Shown in pieces: positions 1 through 6,539 of a stretch of DNA of 13,739 nucleotides. The DNA comes from Campylobacterota bacterium (lineage in GTDB: Bacteria > Campylobacterota > Campylobacteria > Campylobacterales > SZUA-545): the NCBI GenBank assembly GCA_030836705.1, contig JAUPLZ010000370.1, forward strand, positions 1 to 13,739, read 5' to 3'. Under the pieces are notes generated by a model. The model had not been told where the DNA came from and searched no databases. It saw only the letters and a list, made by a program, of their open reading frames with translations. How positions within the stretch are numbered: the stretch's first letter is position 1; the number at the start of each line of letters is the position of its first letter. Made by a program: the position numbers and the translations under genes.

Positions 1-33
1 ACTCAGTCACTAAAGCTTTGCCTTTGGCAAGAG
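1..33. repeat. 33-bp exact direct repeat, copy A
   Basis: This segment is identical over 33 bases to 89-121, giving an 88-bp period. It touches the window edge, so the repeat may be longer. Read on the minus strand it covers codons 4-13 of the short open frame starting at 40. It contains a small inverted repeat (TTGCC, AAA loop, GGCAA on the minus strand). Identity includes synonymous positions, which suggests a recent duplication. Confidence 0.9.
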
Positions 34-40
34 AAGTCAT
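1..40 (-). CDS. 5' end of an unidentified gene (partial, runs off window)
   Basis: On the minus strand an ATG at 40-38 begins a frame reading MTSLAKGKALVTE that is still open at the window edge. A strong Shine-Dalgarno, AAGGAG (51-46), sits 5 nt upstream, one of the best ribosome binding sites in the window, so this looks like a genuine translation start. I do not recognise the protein from 13 residues. In C. jejuni (from memory) the gene after rlpA is a KdsC-like phosphatase, but this N-terminus does not look like one. The gene could be a short peptide or the beginning of a longer protein. Its first codons are duplicated next to rlpA at 89-125. Confidence 0.5.
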   Translation of the reverse strand, partial: MTSLAKGKALVTE

Positions 41-64
41 TCTGACTCCTTTATAAATCTCATA

Positions 65-87
65 TGATTTGAACAAAGTCCAAATCA
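65..87 (-). other. Hairpin between rlpA and the edge gene
   Basis: The minus strand carries a 10-bp stem with arms TGATTTGGAC and GTTCAAATCA around a TTT loop. Nine pairs are Watson-Crick and one is G-U in minus-strand RNA; on the plus strand that pair would be an A-C mismatch, so the structure favours transcripts coming from rlpA. No T-tract follows (the next bases are TATGAGATTT), so it is not a classical intrinsic terminator. It could be an mRNA 3'-end or processing structure ahead of the next gene. Confidence 0.5.
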
Positions 88-88
88 C

Positions 89-121
89 ACTCAGTCACTA
101 AAGCTTTGCCTTTGGCAAGAG
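89..121. repeat. 33-bp exact direct repeat, copy B
   Basis: This is the second copy of the repeat at 1-33, lying directly downstream of the rlpA stop on the minus strand. Identity is perfect for 33 bases, then breaks down within a few bases to 4 of 7 as it enters the rlpA stop region. The small GCC-AAA-GGC hairpin is present here as well. Confidence 0.9.
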
Positions 122-124
122 GAG

Positions 125-943
125 TTAGTTTTCAATTGCCACAAAAGCACCGTCTATACCATTTTCTCGTATAAATTCTCTTGCTTGCGTTTCGTCTTTA
201 AAGCCGGCTACAAAAACTTTATATACAACATCCTCTTGTATCTTTGCCGGTTTTATTTTTATATCTCTATTCTGATAACGCAAAACGGCATTTTCTCTTA
301 TTTTTTGAGCACTTCTTTCATTTTTAAAAGAGCCAATCTGTACAAAAAAGTTTTTATTTTCTTTTTCTTCTTTTAACACTGATGTTTCTTTTGTCAAAAG
401 AGCCGAAATGAACTCGTCATAGCCTAATATTTCAAGCTCTACATCCATAATCCCGACTTTATCAAGCCCTATTCTTTTTCCAGCCTCAAAAGATAGGTCT
501 ATTATTCTTTCGCCAACAAAAGGACCTCTATCGTTTATCCTTACGACTACCTCTTTTTGGCTTTTTTTATCGCGAACTTTTACAATAGTATTCATCGGTA
601 AAGTCTTATGAGCCGCTGTCAAATCATGCATATCATAAACTTCTCCGCTTGAAGTTTTGTTGCCGTGAAAATCAGGTCCATACCAGCTTGAAAGACCTTC
701 AAATTTTTCGCCTATCGGAACAACTTGGGGTGTATAAAACTTTCCAAACTGCGAATATGGCTGCATACTCCACCTATGAATCTGCTCCAAAGGGTAGATT
801 TTTTTTGCTTTCATATTTGGCGAAGGTGACAAATCAACTACGCTCTCTTTTGCTATCGTACTCCCTCTTACGGCGCATCCGCTAACAAAAAATAGCAATC
901 CAAAAAGAAAGCTACTTTTGAATAATAATCTTTTCGCCTGCAT
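125..943 (-). CDS. rlpA: RlpA: septal-ring lytic transglycosylase lipoprotein (DPBB + SPOR)
   Basis: Predicted outer-membrane lipoprotein that cleaves denuded (peptide-free) glycan strands during cell separation. I chose the ATG at 943, giving 272 aa, because it yields a normal lipoprotein signal: a basic n-region, a hydrophobic core, then FVSGC with Cys23 as the lipidated residue. The frame is open to 1009, but that start would add 22 unneeded residues and overlap mltD by 98 nt. Residues about 82-172 form the double-psi beta-barrel (GLSSWYGPDFHGNKTSSGE, then AHKTLP and INDRGP). His112 and Asp138 correspond to the catalytic His and Asp of the family. Residues about 198-272 form a SPOR domain (FFVQIGSF) that binds denuded glycans. 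The start overlaps the end of mltD by 32 nt, so the two are probably translationally coupled. The ribosome binding site is weak. Confidence 0.93.
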   Translation of the reverse strand: MQAKRLLFKSSFLFGLLFFVSGCAVRGSTIAKESVVDLSPSPNMKAKKIYPLEQIHRWSMQPYSQFGKFYTPQVVPIGEKFEGLSSWYGPDFHGNKTSSGEVYDMHDLTAAHKTLPMNTIVKVRDKKSQKEVVVRINDRGPFVGERIIDLSFEAGKRIGLDKVGIMDVELEILGYDEFISALLTKETSVLKEEKENKNFFVQIGSFKNERSAQKIRENAVLRYQNRDIKIKPAKIQEDVVYKVFVAGFKDETQAREFIRENGIDGAFVAIEN

Positions 944-2132
944 TAATTGTGGTCTTCTTATCATTGATATCCATAAGCTCTTTGACATTGATATCAAATT
1001 TTGTTGCAATGGAGTTTAAAGTATCGCCTCGCTGAACCACATATTCGTAATCATTAGATCTCTCTATAGGAATTATCAATTTTTGATTGGGAGATAAAGA
1101 GGCGGTTTTAAGTTTGTTAAAATCTTGAATAACTTTTCGATTTATTTTATACTTATCGCCTATACTACTTAGCGTGTCACCTTTTTTCACAACATAGACC
1201 AAGTATTTCTCATCAGGATTTTTTCTCGTAAAGTTTTCTTTAAAAACAGCGACTTTGTCATAAGGAATATAAATGTCAAATTTATCGATATAAGGCGGAA
1301 CGAAGCCGTGGTTAAGCGCGGCATTTAAAGACTTTAGCTCACTATAATCAACTCCTATGCTTTCACTTACCTCTTTTAGTGTTGTTCCGGCACCGACAGT
1401 AACGGTTGCCATAGGATAAGACTGACCCATATTAAGAAGATGCATATTGCCAGTTAATGCCATTAGATTTTCAGTTTGTCCCATAGACGACATTGCTATT
1501 ATTTTTCTAATATATCTTCTAGTTTCGGCAGGCAAATACTGCATTCTCGTATTATCTTTAAGTTTTAAAAGGTCTTCAAGCTTATCGCTTTTTGCTTCTT
1601 TTATGGCTTTAATAACTCTAGTTTCGCCGCAATTGTAAGCAATAACGGCAAGATACCATTTGCCAAAAATTCCGTACAAGTGCTTTAAGTACGCCATTGC
1701 GGCTTTTGTTGATTTTATAGGATCTCTTCTCTCATCAACATATAAATCTACCTCTAATCCAAAATTCTCGGCAGTAGTCGGCATAAACTGCCAAATACCC
1801 ACTGCTTTTGCAATTGAGTAGGCTCTCGTTTTAAAGCCAGATTCAGCCATCGCCACATAAACTAAATTCTCTGGCAAACCCTCTTCTGCGAGCATTTGTT
1901 TGATTAGCGGAAAATATATATTTGCACTTGAGAGAATTTCAATAAAAATCGAACTATCGTTATATTTGTAATTATTTATAACTCTTTGGAGCTCTTTGTC
2001 TTTTAAAAAAGATTCATCAATATCAAAACTTTTTAAAACAGCAGTATCTCTTTTTTGAGAAACAACTTCATCATACAAAGAAGCATTCAAGGAGAGAAAA
2101 AATATTAAAAAGAAAAATAATATCCTAATCAT
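912..2132 (-). CDS. mltD: MltD-type membrane-bound lytic murein transglycosylase with LysM repeats
   Basis: Predicted periplasmic enzyme of 406 aa that cleaves the MurNAc-GlcNAc bond to give 1,6-anhydro-MurNAc ends. It has an N-terminal signal (hydrophobic residues 3-17) without an obvious lipobox Cys, unlike E. coli MltD. The SLT domain covers about 70-180, with AESGF placing the catalytic Glu at 97, then GIWQFMP (112-118) and AYNCGE (165-170). A degenerate LysM-like stretch lies at about 243-290, followed by two clear LysM modules at 312-355 (YVVKKGDTLSSI) and 364-405 (YVVQRGDTLNSI). An AGGGG Shine-Dalgarno lies about 5 nt before the ATG. It starts 30 bp after tatD and overlaps rlpA, forming a tatD-mltD-rlpA operon. 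Both downstream products act on peptidoglycan. Confidence 0.93.
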   Translation of the reverse strand: MIRILFFFLIFFLSLNASLYDEVVSQKRDTAVLKSFDIDESFLKDKELQRVINNYKYNDSSIFIEILSSANIYFPLIKQMLAEEGLPENLVYVAMAESGFKTRAYSIAKAVGIWQFMPTTAENFGLEVDLYVDERRDPIKSTKAAMAYLKHLYGIFGKWYLAVIAYNCGETRVIKAIKEAKSDKLEDLLKLKDNTRMQYLPAETRRYIRKIIAMSSMGQTENLMALTGNMHLLNMGQSYPMATVTVGAGTTLKEVSESIGVDYSELKSLNAALNHGFVPPYIDKFDIYIPYDKVAVFKENFTRKNPDEKYLVYVVKKGDTLSSIGDKYKINRKVIQDFNKLKTASLSPNQKLIIPIERSNDYEYVVQRGDTLNSIATKFDINVKELMDINDKKTTINAGEKIIIQK

Positions 2133-2162
2133 TTTAACCCCTGATTTTTTACAATATTCTGA

Positions 2163-2951
2163 TTATATTATATTTATACTTAGCTCTCTAAAGAGCCTCT
2201 TTGCATTATTAGTAGTAAGCCTTTCAAGAGCCGTTTTATCCATATCCAAAAGCTCTGCTATCTTGGCTGCTACGATCTTGCAATAAGCAGGTTCGTTCCT
2301 TTGTCCTCTAAACGGATGGGGTGTTAGATACGGTCCGTCTGTTTCGATAAGTAACCTCTCTTTTGGTATTTTGTGAATTATTTCTACTAATTTTTTAGCA
2401 TTTTTAAATGTTATTACTCCGCCGATTCCAAAATAAAAACTCTCGCTCAATCCAAGCAAAAGCTCACTAGCATTAAAACAATGCAGCACACCGAATGCAC
2501 CCTCCGCTTGAGCCTTTTTTAAAATATCAAAACTATCTTGATTTGCATCTCTTATATGCACAATCAACGGTTTTTTGTATTTTAAAGAGAGTTCAATATG
2601 TGCCAAAAAAACTTTTTTTTGAGCCTCTTTGGTAGATTCGGCTTCATTTTGATTGTCTAAAAGCCTAGAATAATCAAGCCCGCATTCGCCGACGCCGATA
2701 CACTTTGGATGCTCTAAAAACTCCTCTATGTATTTCTTGTCAAACTGCTCTTGATGATATGGATGAACGCCCGCTGTAAAAAAAATATTTTCATGTGTTT
2801 CGCTTATTTTTTTTGCTTTTGGCAAGTCATTTATGTCAGCCGCTGGGATTATAAACTTACCCACGCCAGCCTCGTAAGCCCTATTTAAAACATCATCGAT
2901 ATCTTCATCATAAATCTTATCATCAAGATGAATATGTGTATCTACTATCAT
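2163..2951 (-). CDS. tatD: TatD family metal-dependent hydrolase (putative DNase)
   Basis: Predicted cytoplasmic TIM-barrel metallohydrolase of 262 aa; characterised homologues have 3'-5' exonuclease activity. All expected metal ligands are visible: His6 and His8 in DTHIHLD, Glu89 in GECGLDY, His132 in VHIRD, His157 in LHCFN and Asp205 in ETDGPYLTP. GVHPY at 61-65 is also a family signature. Length matches the usual 255-265 aa. It is the first gene of the minus-strand cluster, with a TATAAT-like element about 27 bp upstream. Despite the name, this family is not needed for Tat export in E. coli, so its position divergent to tatB and tatC may be coincidence. The exact substrate is unknown. Confidence 0.93.
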   Translation of the reverse strand: MIVDTHIHLDDKIYDEDIDDVLNRAYEAGVGKFIIPAADINDLPKAKKISETHENIFFTAGVHPYHQEQFDKKYIEEFLEHPKCIGVGECGLDYSRLLDNQNEAESTKEAQKKVFLAHIELSLKYKKPLIVHIRDANQDSFDILKKAQAEGAFGVLHCFNASELLLGLSESFYFGIGGVITFKNAKKLVEIIHKIPKERLLIETDGPYLTPHPFRGQRNEPAYCKIVAAKIAELLDMDKTALERLTTNNAKRLFRELSINII

Positions 2952-2977
2952 TTCTTATATCTTTTATAAATTTATTT

Positions 2978-2983
2978 ATTATA
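2978..2983 (-). promoter_or_regulatory. Probable -10 element for the tatD-mltD-rlpA operon
   Basis: The minus strand reads TATAAT exactly, preceded by TG, about 27 nt before the tatD ATG. Transcription would begin near 2971, giving a leader of about 20 nt. No TTGACA-like -35 is evident, which is usual for Campylobacterota sigma-70 promoters. The call rests on one hexamer in AT-rich DNA, supported by its position in the divergent gap. Confidence 0.5.
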
Positions 2984-3017
2984 CATTCGTTTCGATTAAT
3001 ATCGATTTGAGTATTAA

Positions 3018-3023
3018 TATTAT
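3018..3023 (+). promoter_or_regulatory. Possible -10 element for the tatB operon
   Basis: TATTAT matches the -10 consensus at 5 of 6 bases and would start transcription near 3030, some 26 nt before the tatB ATG. Upstream, ATTAATAT occurs twice (2995-3002 and 3013-3020) with an 18-bp pitch, the second copy overlapping this hexamer. This could be a binding site or simple AT-rich chance. No -35 is visible. Confidence 0.35.
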
Positions 3024-3055
3024 AGACTTTCAGCAGCTTCTCTTGAGGATTGGTT

Positions 3056-3370
3056 ATGTTTGGTATGGGTTTGGGTGAAATTATACTTATTATTATTGCT
3101 GCTATTATATTTCTTGGACCAGACAAGCTTCCTGAGACGATGGTCAATATCGCAAAATTTTTTAAATCTGTTAAAAAAAATATAACTCAAGCAAGAGACT
3201 CTCTTGAAGAGGAGTTGAATGTCGCTCAAATGAAAAATGAAATGCTAGACTACAAAGAAAAAATTCAAAAAACCACCGACGATCTATACTCCAGTACAAA
3301 TAACGAGTCAAGAGAAATAAAAGAAATTTTTAGCGACTTAAAAAAAGACGAAAACAAAAAAAATCAATAA
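3056..3370 (+). CDS. tatB: Sec-independent translocase subunit TatB
   Basis: Predicted inner-membrane component of the twin-arginine translocase, acting with TatC as receptor for folded cofactor-containing proteins. It has 104 aa: a short N-terminal transmembrane helix (about 5-21) with a conserved Glu8, the hinge FLGPDKLP typical of TatB rather than TatA, then an amphipathic helix and a charged, Lys/Glu-rich tail. The ATG at 3056 is chosen because GAGGA (3045-3049) lies 6 nt upstream. A TTG at 3050 in the same frame would leave no room for a ribosome binding site. tatC follows after 9 bp. No tatA is present here, so the pore-forming subunit would be encoded elsewhere. Confidence 0.9.
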   Translation: MFGMGLGEIILIIIAAIIFLGPDKLPETMVNIAKFFKSVKKNITQARDSLEEELNVAQMKNEMLDYKEKIQKTTDDLYSSTNNESREIKEIFSDLKKDENKKNQ

Positions 3371-3379
3371 GAGATAACA

Positions 3380-4102
3380 ATGTTAGAAGAATTAAAACCG
3401 CACATTCAAGAATTAAGACAAAGACTTATTAAATCTATCGCTGTTCTTCTTGTAGCTTTTTTTGTATGCTTTTCATTTTGGGAGCCTATTTTACAATGGA
3501 TTGTAACCCCGCTAAAAGCAGCGCTTGCGCCTGATTCAAAGGTTATTGCATACAAAATGGGAGAGCAGTTTTTTGTGGCAATAGTTGTCTCATTTTTTGC
3601 CGCTCTTATGGTCTCTTTGCCTGTTATTTTTTATCAGTTTTGGTCATTTGTGGCACCCGGACTTTATGAAAATGAAAAAAAATATGTCATACCTTTTGTA
3701 CTCTCGGCTACTATTATGTTTGCATTAGGTGCCGCTTTTGCTTATTATGTCGTATTTCCGTACGGCTTTACCTATCTTGTAAATTTTGGCGGCAATACCG
3801 TTGATGCCATGATAAGCGTCGGCGAATATTTGGGCTTCTTTTTAAAATTAATGTTTGGATTTGGAGTCTCTTTTGAGCTTCCGGTTGTTGCTTTTTTCCT
3901 TGGTGCACTTGGTCTTATTACAGACAAAACGCTAAAAGATTTTTTCAGATATGCCATAGTAATTATTTTTATTTTTGCAGCCATTCTTACCCCGCCTGAT
4001 GTTCTTACGCAGCTTCTTATGGCAATACCTCTTGTATTTCTTTACGGCGTTTCTATTTTGATAGTGAGGATGATAAACCCTTATAAAGAATCAGAAGAAT
4101 AA
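3380..4102 (+). CDS. tatC: Sec-independent translocase subunit TatC
   Basis: Predicted six-helix inner-membrane protein of 240 aa that recognises twin-arginine signal peptides. The N-terminus PHIQELRQRL matches the conserved cytoplasmic signature. Six hydrophobic segments lie at about 17-38, 64-88, 103-127, 148-170, 190-205 and 208-228. Key acidic residues are kept: Glu99 in YENEKKY (signal-peptide binding loop) and Glu166 in FGVSFELPV (TM4). AILTPPDVLTQ (201-211) is another family motif. It sits directly behind tatB with a weak AAGAG ribosome binding site and ends 6 nt before queA. Campylobacterota typically export hydrogenases, nitrate reductase and Sox-type enzymes this way, but no substrate is encoded in this window. 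Confidence 0.95.
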   Translation: MLEELKPHIQELRQRLIKSIAVLLVAFFVCFSFWEPILQWIVTPLKAALAPDSKVIAYKMGEQFFVAIVVSFFAALMVSLPVIFYQFWSFVAPGLYENEKKYVIPFVLSATIMFALGAAFAYYVVFPYGFTYLVNFGGNTVDAMISVGEYLGFFLKLMFGFGVSFELPVVAFFLGALGLITDKTLKDFFRYAIVIIFIFAAILTPPDVLTQLLMAIPLVFLYGVSILIVRMINPYKESEE

Positions 4103-4108
4103 ATCTAA

Positions 4109-5125
4109 ATGAGTACAAAAGTAAGCGATTATGATTTTGATTTCCCGCAAGAGCTAGTAGCTCAATTTCCGGCAAACCCCAAAGATAGCTCGAAGCTTTT
4201 AGTTTATGAGAGAAAAAACGACAAAATAACGCACACGACTTTTAATAAAATCCTTGATTTTATACCAAAAAACACACATGTTATGCTAAACGACACAAAG
4301 GTTATAAAAGCCAGAATATTTGGCGAAAAGGAAAACAAAGGGAAAATAGAGCTGCTTTTTCAAAAACCTTTAAATGAAAATGATTTCTTGGTAAACATAA
4401 GAGGCAGAGTAAAAAAAGATTCTATTTTAAGCTTTGAAAACAATATTAAAGCCCAAGTTATTTGCCTAAATGAAGACGGCACAAGGGTTGTAAAGTTTAT
4501 AAAAGACTCAAAAATACTAAACTTCGTAGAACTTCTAGCGGAGCTTGAAAAAATAGGGCATATACCGCTTCCGCCATATATAAAAAGAAGCGATATTTCA
4601 AATGACGCGAATGATTATCAGCCAATCTTTGCTTCAAACGAAGGCGCAGTTGCCGCTCCAACTGCCTCTCTTCACTTTACGGATGAACTTTTTAAAAAGC
4701 TAAAAGAGAGTTTTTCTACACACTACTTAACACTTCATGTCGGTATAGGAACATTTAAGCCAGTTAGCGTAGATGACATTGCAAACCACGCAATGCATAG
4801 CGAATATTTTGATATTCCGAGTGAAACAAAAAAGATAATAGATTCAAACGAAAAAATTTTAGCCGTAGGTACAACTGTGGCTAGAACTATAGAATTTTAT
4901 GCAAGAACAAAAATGCAAAAAGGAGAGTGCAATCTCTTTTTAAACCCAAACAATCCACCGATTCGAGTTAACCATCTTCTAACAAACTTTCATCTTCCAA
5001 AATCAACACTAATCATGCTAGTATCGGCATTTATAGGTAGAGAAAAAACACTTGAACTTTACAACGAAGCAATAAAACACAAATACAGACTCTTCTCATA
5101 CGGAGATGCAATGCTTGTTTTATAG
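4109..5125 (+). CDS. queA: S-adenosylmethionine:tRNA ribosyltransferase-isomerase QueA
   Basis: Predicted cytoplasmic enzyme of 338 aa that transfers and isomerises the ribosyl group of AdoMet onto preQ1 in tRNA, making epoxyqueuosine at the wobble position of GUN-anticodon tRNAs. Visible family blocks are DYDFDFPQELVAQFP at the N-terminus, MLNDTKVIKARIFG (59-72), IGHIPLPPYIKR (149-160), GAVAAPTASLHFT (179-191), HVGIGTFKPV (210-219) and NFHLPKSTLIMLVSAF (293-308). Length is normal for the family. It begins 6 nt after the tatC stop, with the AGAAGAA at the end of tatC as its only ribosome binding site, so coupling to tatC is likely. The tatB-tatC-queA order is, from memory, also found in C. 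jejuni. Confidence 0.95.
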   Translation: MSTKVSDYDFDFPQELVAQFPANPKDSSKLLVYERKNDKITHTTFNKILDFIPKNTHVMLNDTKVIKARIFGEKENKGKIELLFQKPLNENDFLVNIRGRVKKDSILSFENNIKAQVICLNEDGTRVVKFIKDSKILNFVELLAELEKIGHIPLPPYIKRSDISNDANDYQPIFASNEGAVAAPTASLHFTDELFKKLKESFSTHYLTLHVGIGTFKPVSVDDIANHAMHSEYFDIPSETKKIIDSNEKILAVGTTVARTIEFYARTKMQKGECNLFLNPNNPPIRVNHLLTNFHLPKSTLIMLVSAFIGREKTLELYNEAIKHKYRLFSYGDAMLVL

Positions 5126-5127
5126 CA

Positions 5128-5145
5128 ATGTTAATATAATAACAT
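5128..5145 (+). promoter_or_regulatory. Near-perfect palindrome around a TATAAT box upstream of gatC
   Basis: ATGTTAATATAATAACAT is an 18-bp dyad with only one mispaired position per half. Its centre contains TATAAT (5135-5140), which fits a -10 box giving a transcript start near 5147 and a leader of about 20 nt before gatC. The arrangement resembles an operator overlapping a promoter. AT-rich DNA makes chance palindromes common, so the regulatory reading is tentative. It lies in the 42-bp gap after queA, the largest gap within this plus-strand block. Confidence 0.4.
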
Positions 5146-5167
5146 CAAATTATTAGCAAGGTTAAAC

Positions 5168-5458
5168 ATGAAATTAGATGAAACTCTTTTAGAAAGATTA
5201 GAAAAACTCTCAAATCTAACAATTTCGCAAGACAAAAGAAGCAAGGTTGTAAGCCAGCTTAGCGATATCGTTGGCTTTGTTGAAAATCTAAACGAACTTG
5301 ACACTTCAAACACAAAAGCAACTTTTAGCACTGTCGAGGAAGGCGCATCGCTTAGAGAGGATTTGCCGTTGGATTCGACTTTAGTCAATCAAGATATTTT
5401 AAAACATGCGCCAAAAGCCAAAGACAACTTCTTTATAGTGCCAAAAATCATAGAATAA
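5168..5458 (+). CDS. gatC: Asp-tRNA(Asn)/Glu-tRNA(Gln) amidotransferase subunit C
   Basis: Predicted small subunit (96 aa) of the GatCAB complex, which amidates Glu-tRNA(Gln) and/or Asp-tRNA(Asn) for indirect Gln/Asn decoding. GatC acts as a belt linking GatA to GatB. The family pattern is clear: an N-terminal helical part (LERLEKLSNLTIS), the central LNELDTSN region, then LREDLP and the C-terminal APKAKDNFFIVPKII. The ATG at 5168 has AAGG about 7 nt upstream. gatA and gatB are not in this window, as is common in this phylum where the subunits are dispersed. The gap before it contains a possible promoter (5128-5145), and pilT follows after 13 nt. Confidence 0.92.
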   Translation: MKLDETLLERLEKLSNLTISQDKRSKVVSQLSDIVGFVENLNELDTSNTKATFSTVEEGASLREDLPLDSTLVNQDILKHAPKAKDNFFIVPKIIE

Positions 5459-5471
5459 CAAAGGAAATAAA

Positions 5472-6539
5472 ATGCTAGAGTTTACACTCACACAGCTTCT
5501 TAAAACTGTTTCCGCCCACAAAGCGTCAGATTTGCATTTGATTGTAAACAGCGAGCCGAAAATTAGACTCGACGGTACTTTGCAACCACTCAATTTGTCA
5601 CCTCTTGGTTCAAATGATATTAGGAGTTTGTGTTACTCTATCTTGACTGATTCGCAAAAGAAAAAATTTGAAGAGACAAAAGAGCTCGATTTTGCCTTTG
5701 CAATGCCCGATGTTGGAAGATTTAGAGGCAATTACTACATGGAAAAAAACAATGTAGCTGCTGCGTTTAGAATAATTCCTCAAAAAATACCCACAGCAGA
5801 CGAGCTTGGCTTTCCTTCCATTATTAAAAGCCTTATAAAAAACGAAAAAGGTTTAATACTTGTCACAGGACCAACCGGAAGCGGCAAGTCAACAACAATG
5901 GCGAGTATAATAAATGAACTAAACTTAACCGAAGAAAAACACATAATTACCATTGAAGATCCGATAGAATTTTTACATCCTCACAAAAAAAGTGTTATTT
6001 CTCAGCGAAATGTAGGAGAAGATACTGCTAGTTTTGCTACTGCTCTAAAATACTCACTCCGTCAAGACCCTGATGTTATTTATGTTGGAGAGATGAGAGA
6101 TATTGAAACAATAAGCGCTGCTATGACAGCGGCTGAAACTGGGCATCTTGTTTTTGGAACGCTGCATACAAATTCCGCGCCTCAAACCATAAGCAGAATT
6201 GTCAATGTTTTTCCATCGGATGAACAAGCTATGATTAGAACACAGCTATCCATGTCACTGCTTGGCGTAATATCGCAAGTTCTTATTCCAAAAATCGGCG
6301 GCGGAAGAGTTGCTGTTCAAGAGATACTTGTAAACAACAATGCAATTGCAAACTTAATAAGAGAAGACAAGCAGCATCAAATTTATGCACAAATGCAACT
6401 CAATCAACAACAAACAAAGATGCAAACACAAACTCAAGAGCTGCTAAAATACGCAAGAAATAGACAAATCACTCAAGAAAACGCACTAAGATACTCTTCA
6501 AGTCCGGATGAGCTTAAAAAAGCTCTTGGAATATATTAA
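5472..6539 (+). CDS. pilT: PilT-family retraction ATPase
   Basis: Predicted hexameric cytoplasmic ATPase of 355 aa that powers retraction of type IV pili. The N-terminal PAS-like domain (about 1-100) begins with the family motif HKASDLHL. Walker A is GPTGSGKST (133-141), the Asp box follows as ITIEDPIEF, Walker B is DPDVIYVGEMRD with Glu207, and the His box is TGHLVFGTLHTNSA (223-236). The start has an excellent AAAGGAA site 6 nt upstream. The C-terminus departs from classical PilT: the usual GMQTMD segment is replaced by a Gln-rich stretch at 301-322. No other pilus gene is nearby, so partners must lie elsewhere or the protein serves another system. The stop overlaps that of ispA. Confidence 0.88.
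   Translation: MLEFTLTQLLKTVSAHKASDLHLIVNSEPKIRLDGTLQPLNLSPLGSNDIRSLCYSILTDSQKKKFEETKELDFAFAMPDVGRFRGNYYMEKNNVAAAFRIIPQKIPTADELGFPSIIKSLIKNEKGLILVTGPTGSGKSTTMASIINELNLTEEKHIITIEDPIEFLHPHKKSVISQRNVGEDTASFATALKYSLRQDPDVIYVGEMRDIETISAAMTAAETGHLVFGTLHTNSAPQTISRIVNVFPSDEQAMIRTQLSMSLLGVISQVLIPKIGGGRVAVQEILVNNNAIANLIREDKQHQIYAQMQLNQQQTKMQTQTQELLKYARNRQITQENALRYSSSPDELKKALGIY

Larger units (their letters stand above)
60..125 (-). pseudogene. Relic duplicate of the 5' end of the adjacent gene
   Basis: Read on the minus strand in the same frame as the gene start at 40, this segment gives TPLAKGKALVTECDLDFVQI followed by I and a TGA stop at 62-60. Residues LAKGKALVTE match the neighbour exactly, and the preceding codons are ACT CCT against ACT TCT. 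The place of the neighbour's ATG is taken by CTA, from the end of rlpA, and no ribosome binding site precedes it. I read it as a truncated copy of the downstream gene start left by a tandem duplication. Alternatively, the downstream frame may be equally short and the repeats may be non-coding. Confidence 0.45.

Noticed and set aside
65..121. Intrinsic terminator for the tatD-mltD-rlpA operon
   Set aside because: Two hairpins are present but neither is followed by a run of T on the minus strand, so a classical terminator is not supported.
1..130. Integron attC site or CRISPR repeats
   Set aside because: There are only two copies with an 88-bp period, no clear paired core sites in the expected arrangement, and no integrase or cas gene nearby.
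185..376. Plus-strand frame ending in a run of Phe within rlpA
   Set aside because: The Phe run mirrors the Lys/Glu-rich linker of rlpA on the other strand; it is a shadow of that gene.
943..1009. Longer rlpA start at 1009
   Set aside because: It would place 22 polar residues before a well-formed lipoprotein signal and overlap mltD by 98 nt; the start at 943 gives a standard signal peptide.
3050..3055. TTG start for tatB at 3050
   Set aside because: The GAGGA site ends at 3049, directly against this codon; the ATG at 3056 has ideal spacing and matches the family N-terminus.
2923..3229. Two minus-strand open frames overlapping the tatB start and the tatD promoter
   Set aside because: They lack ribosome binding sites, have low-complexity composition, and lie opposite the confidently identified tatB.
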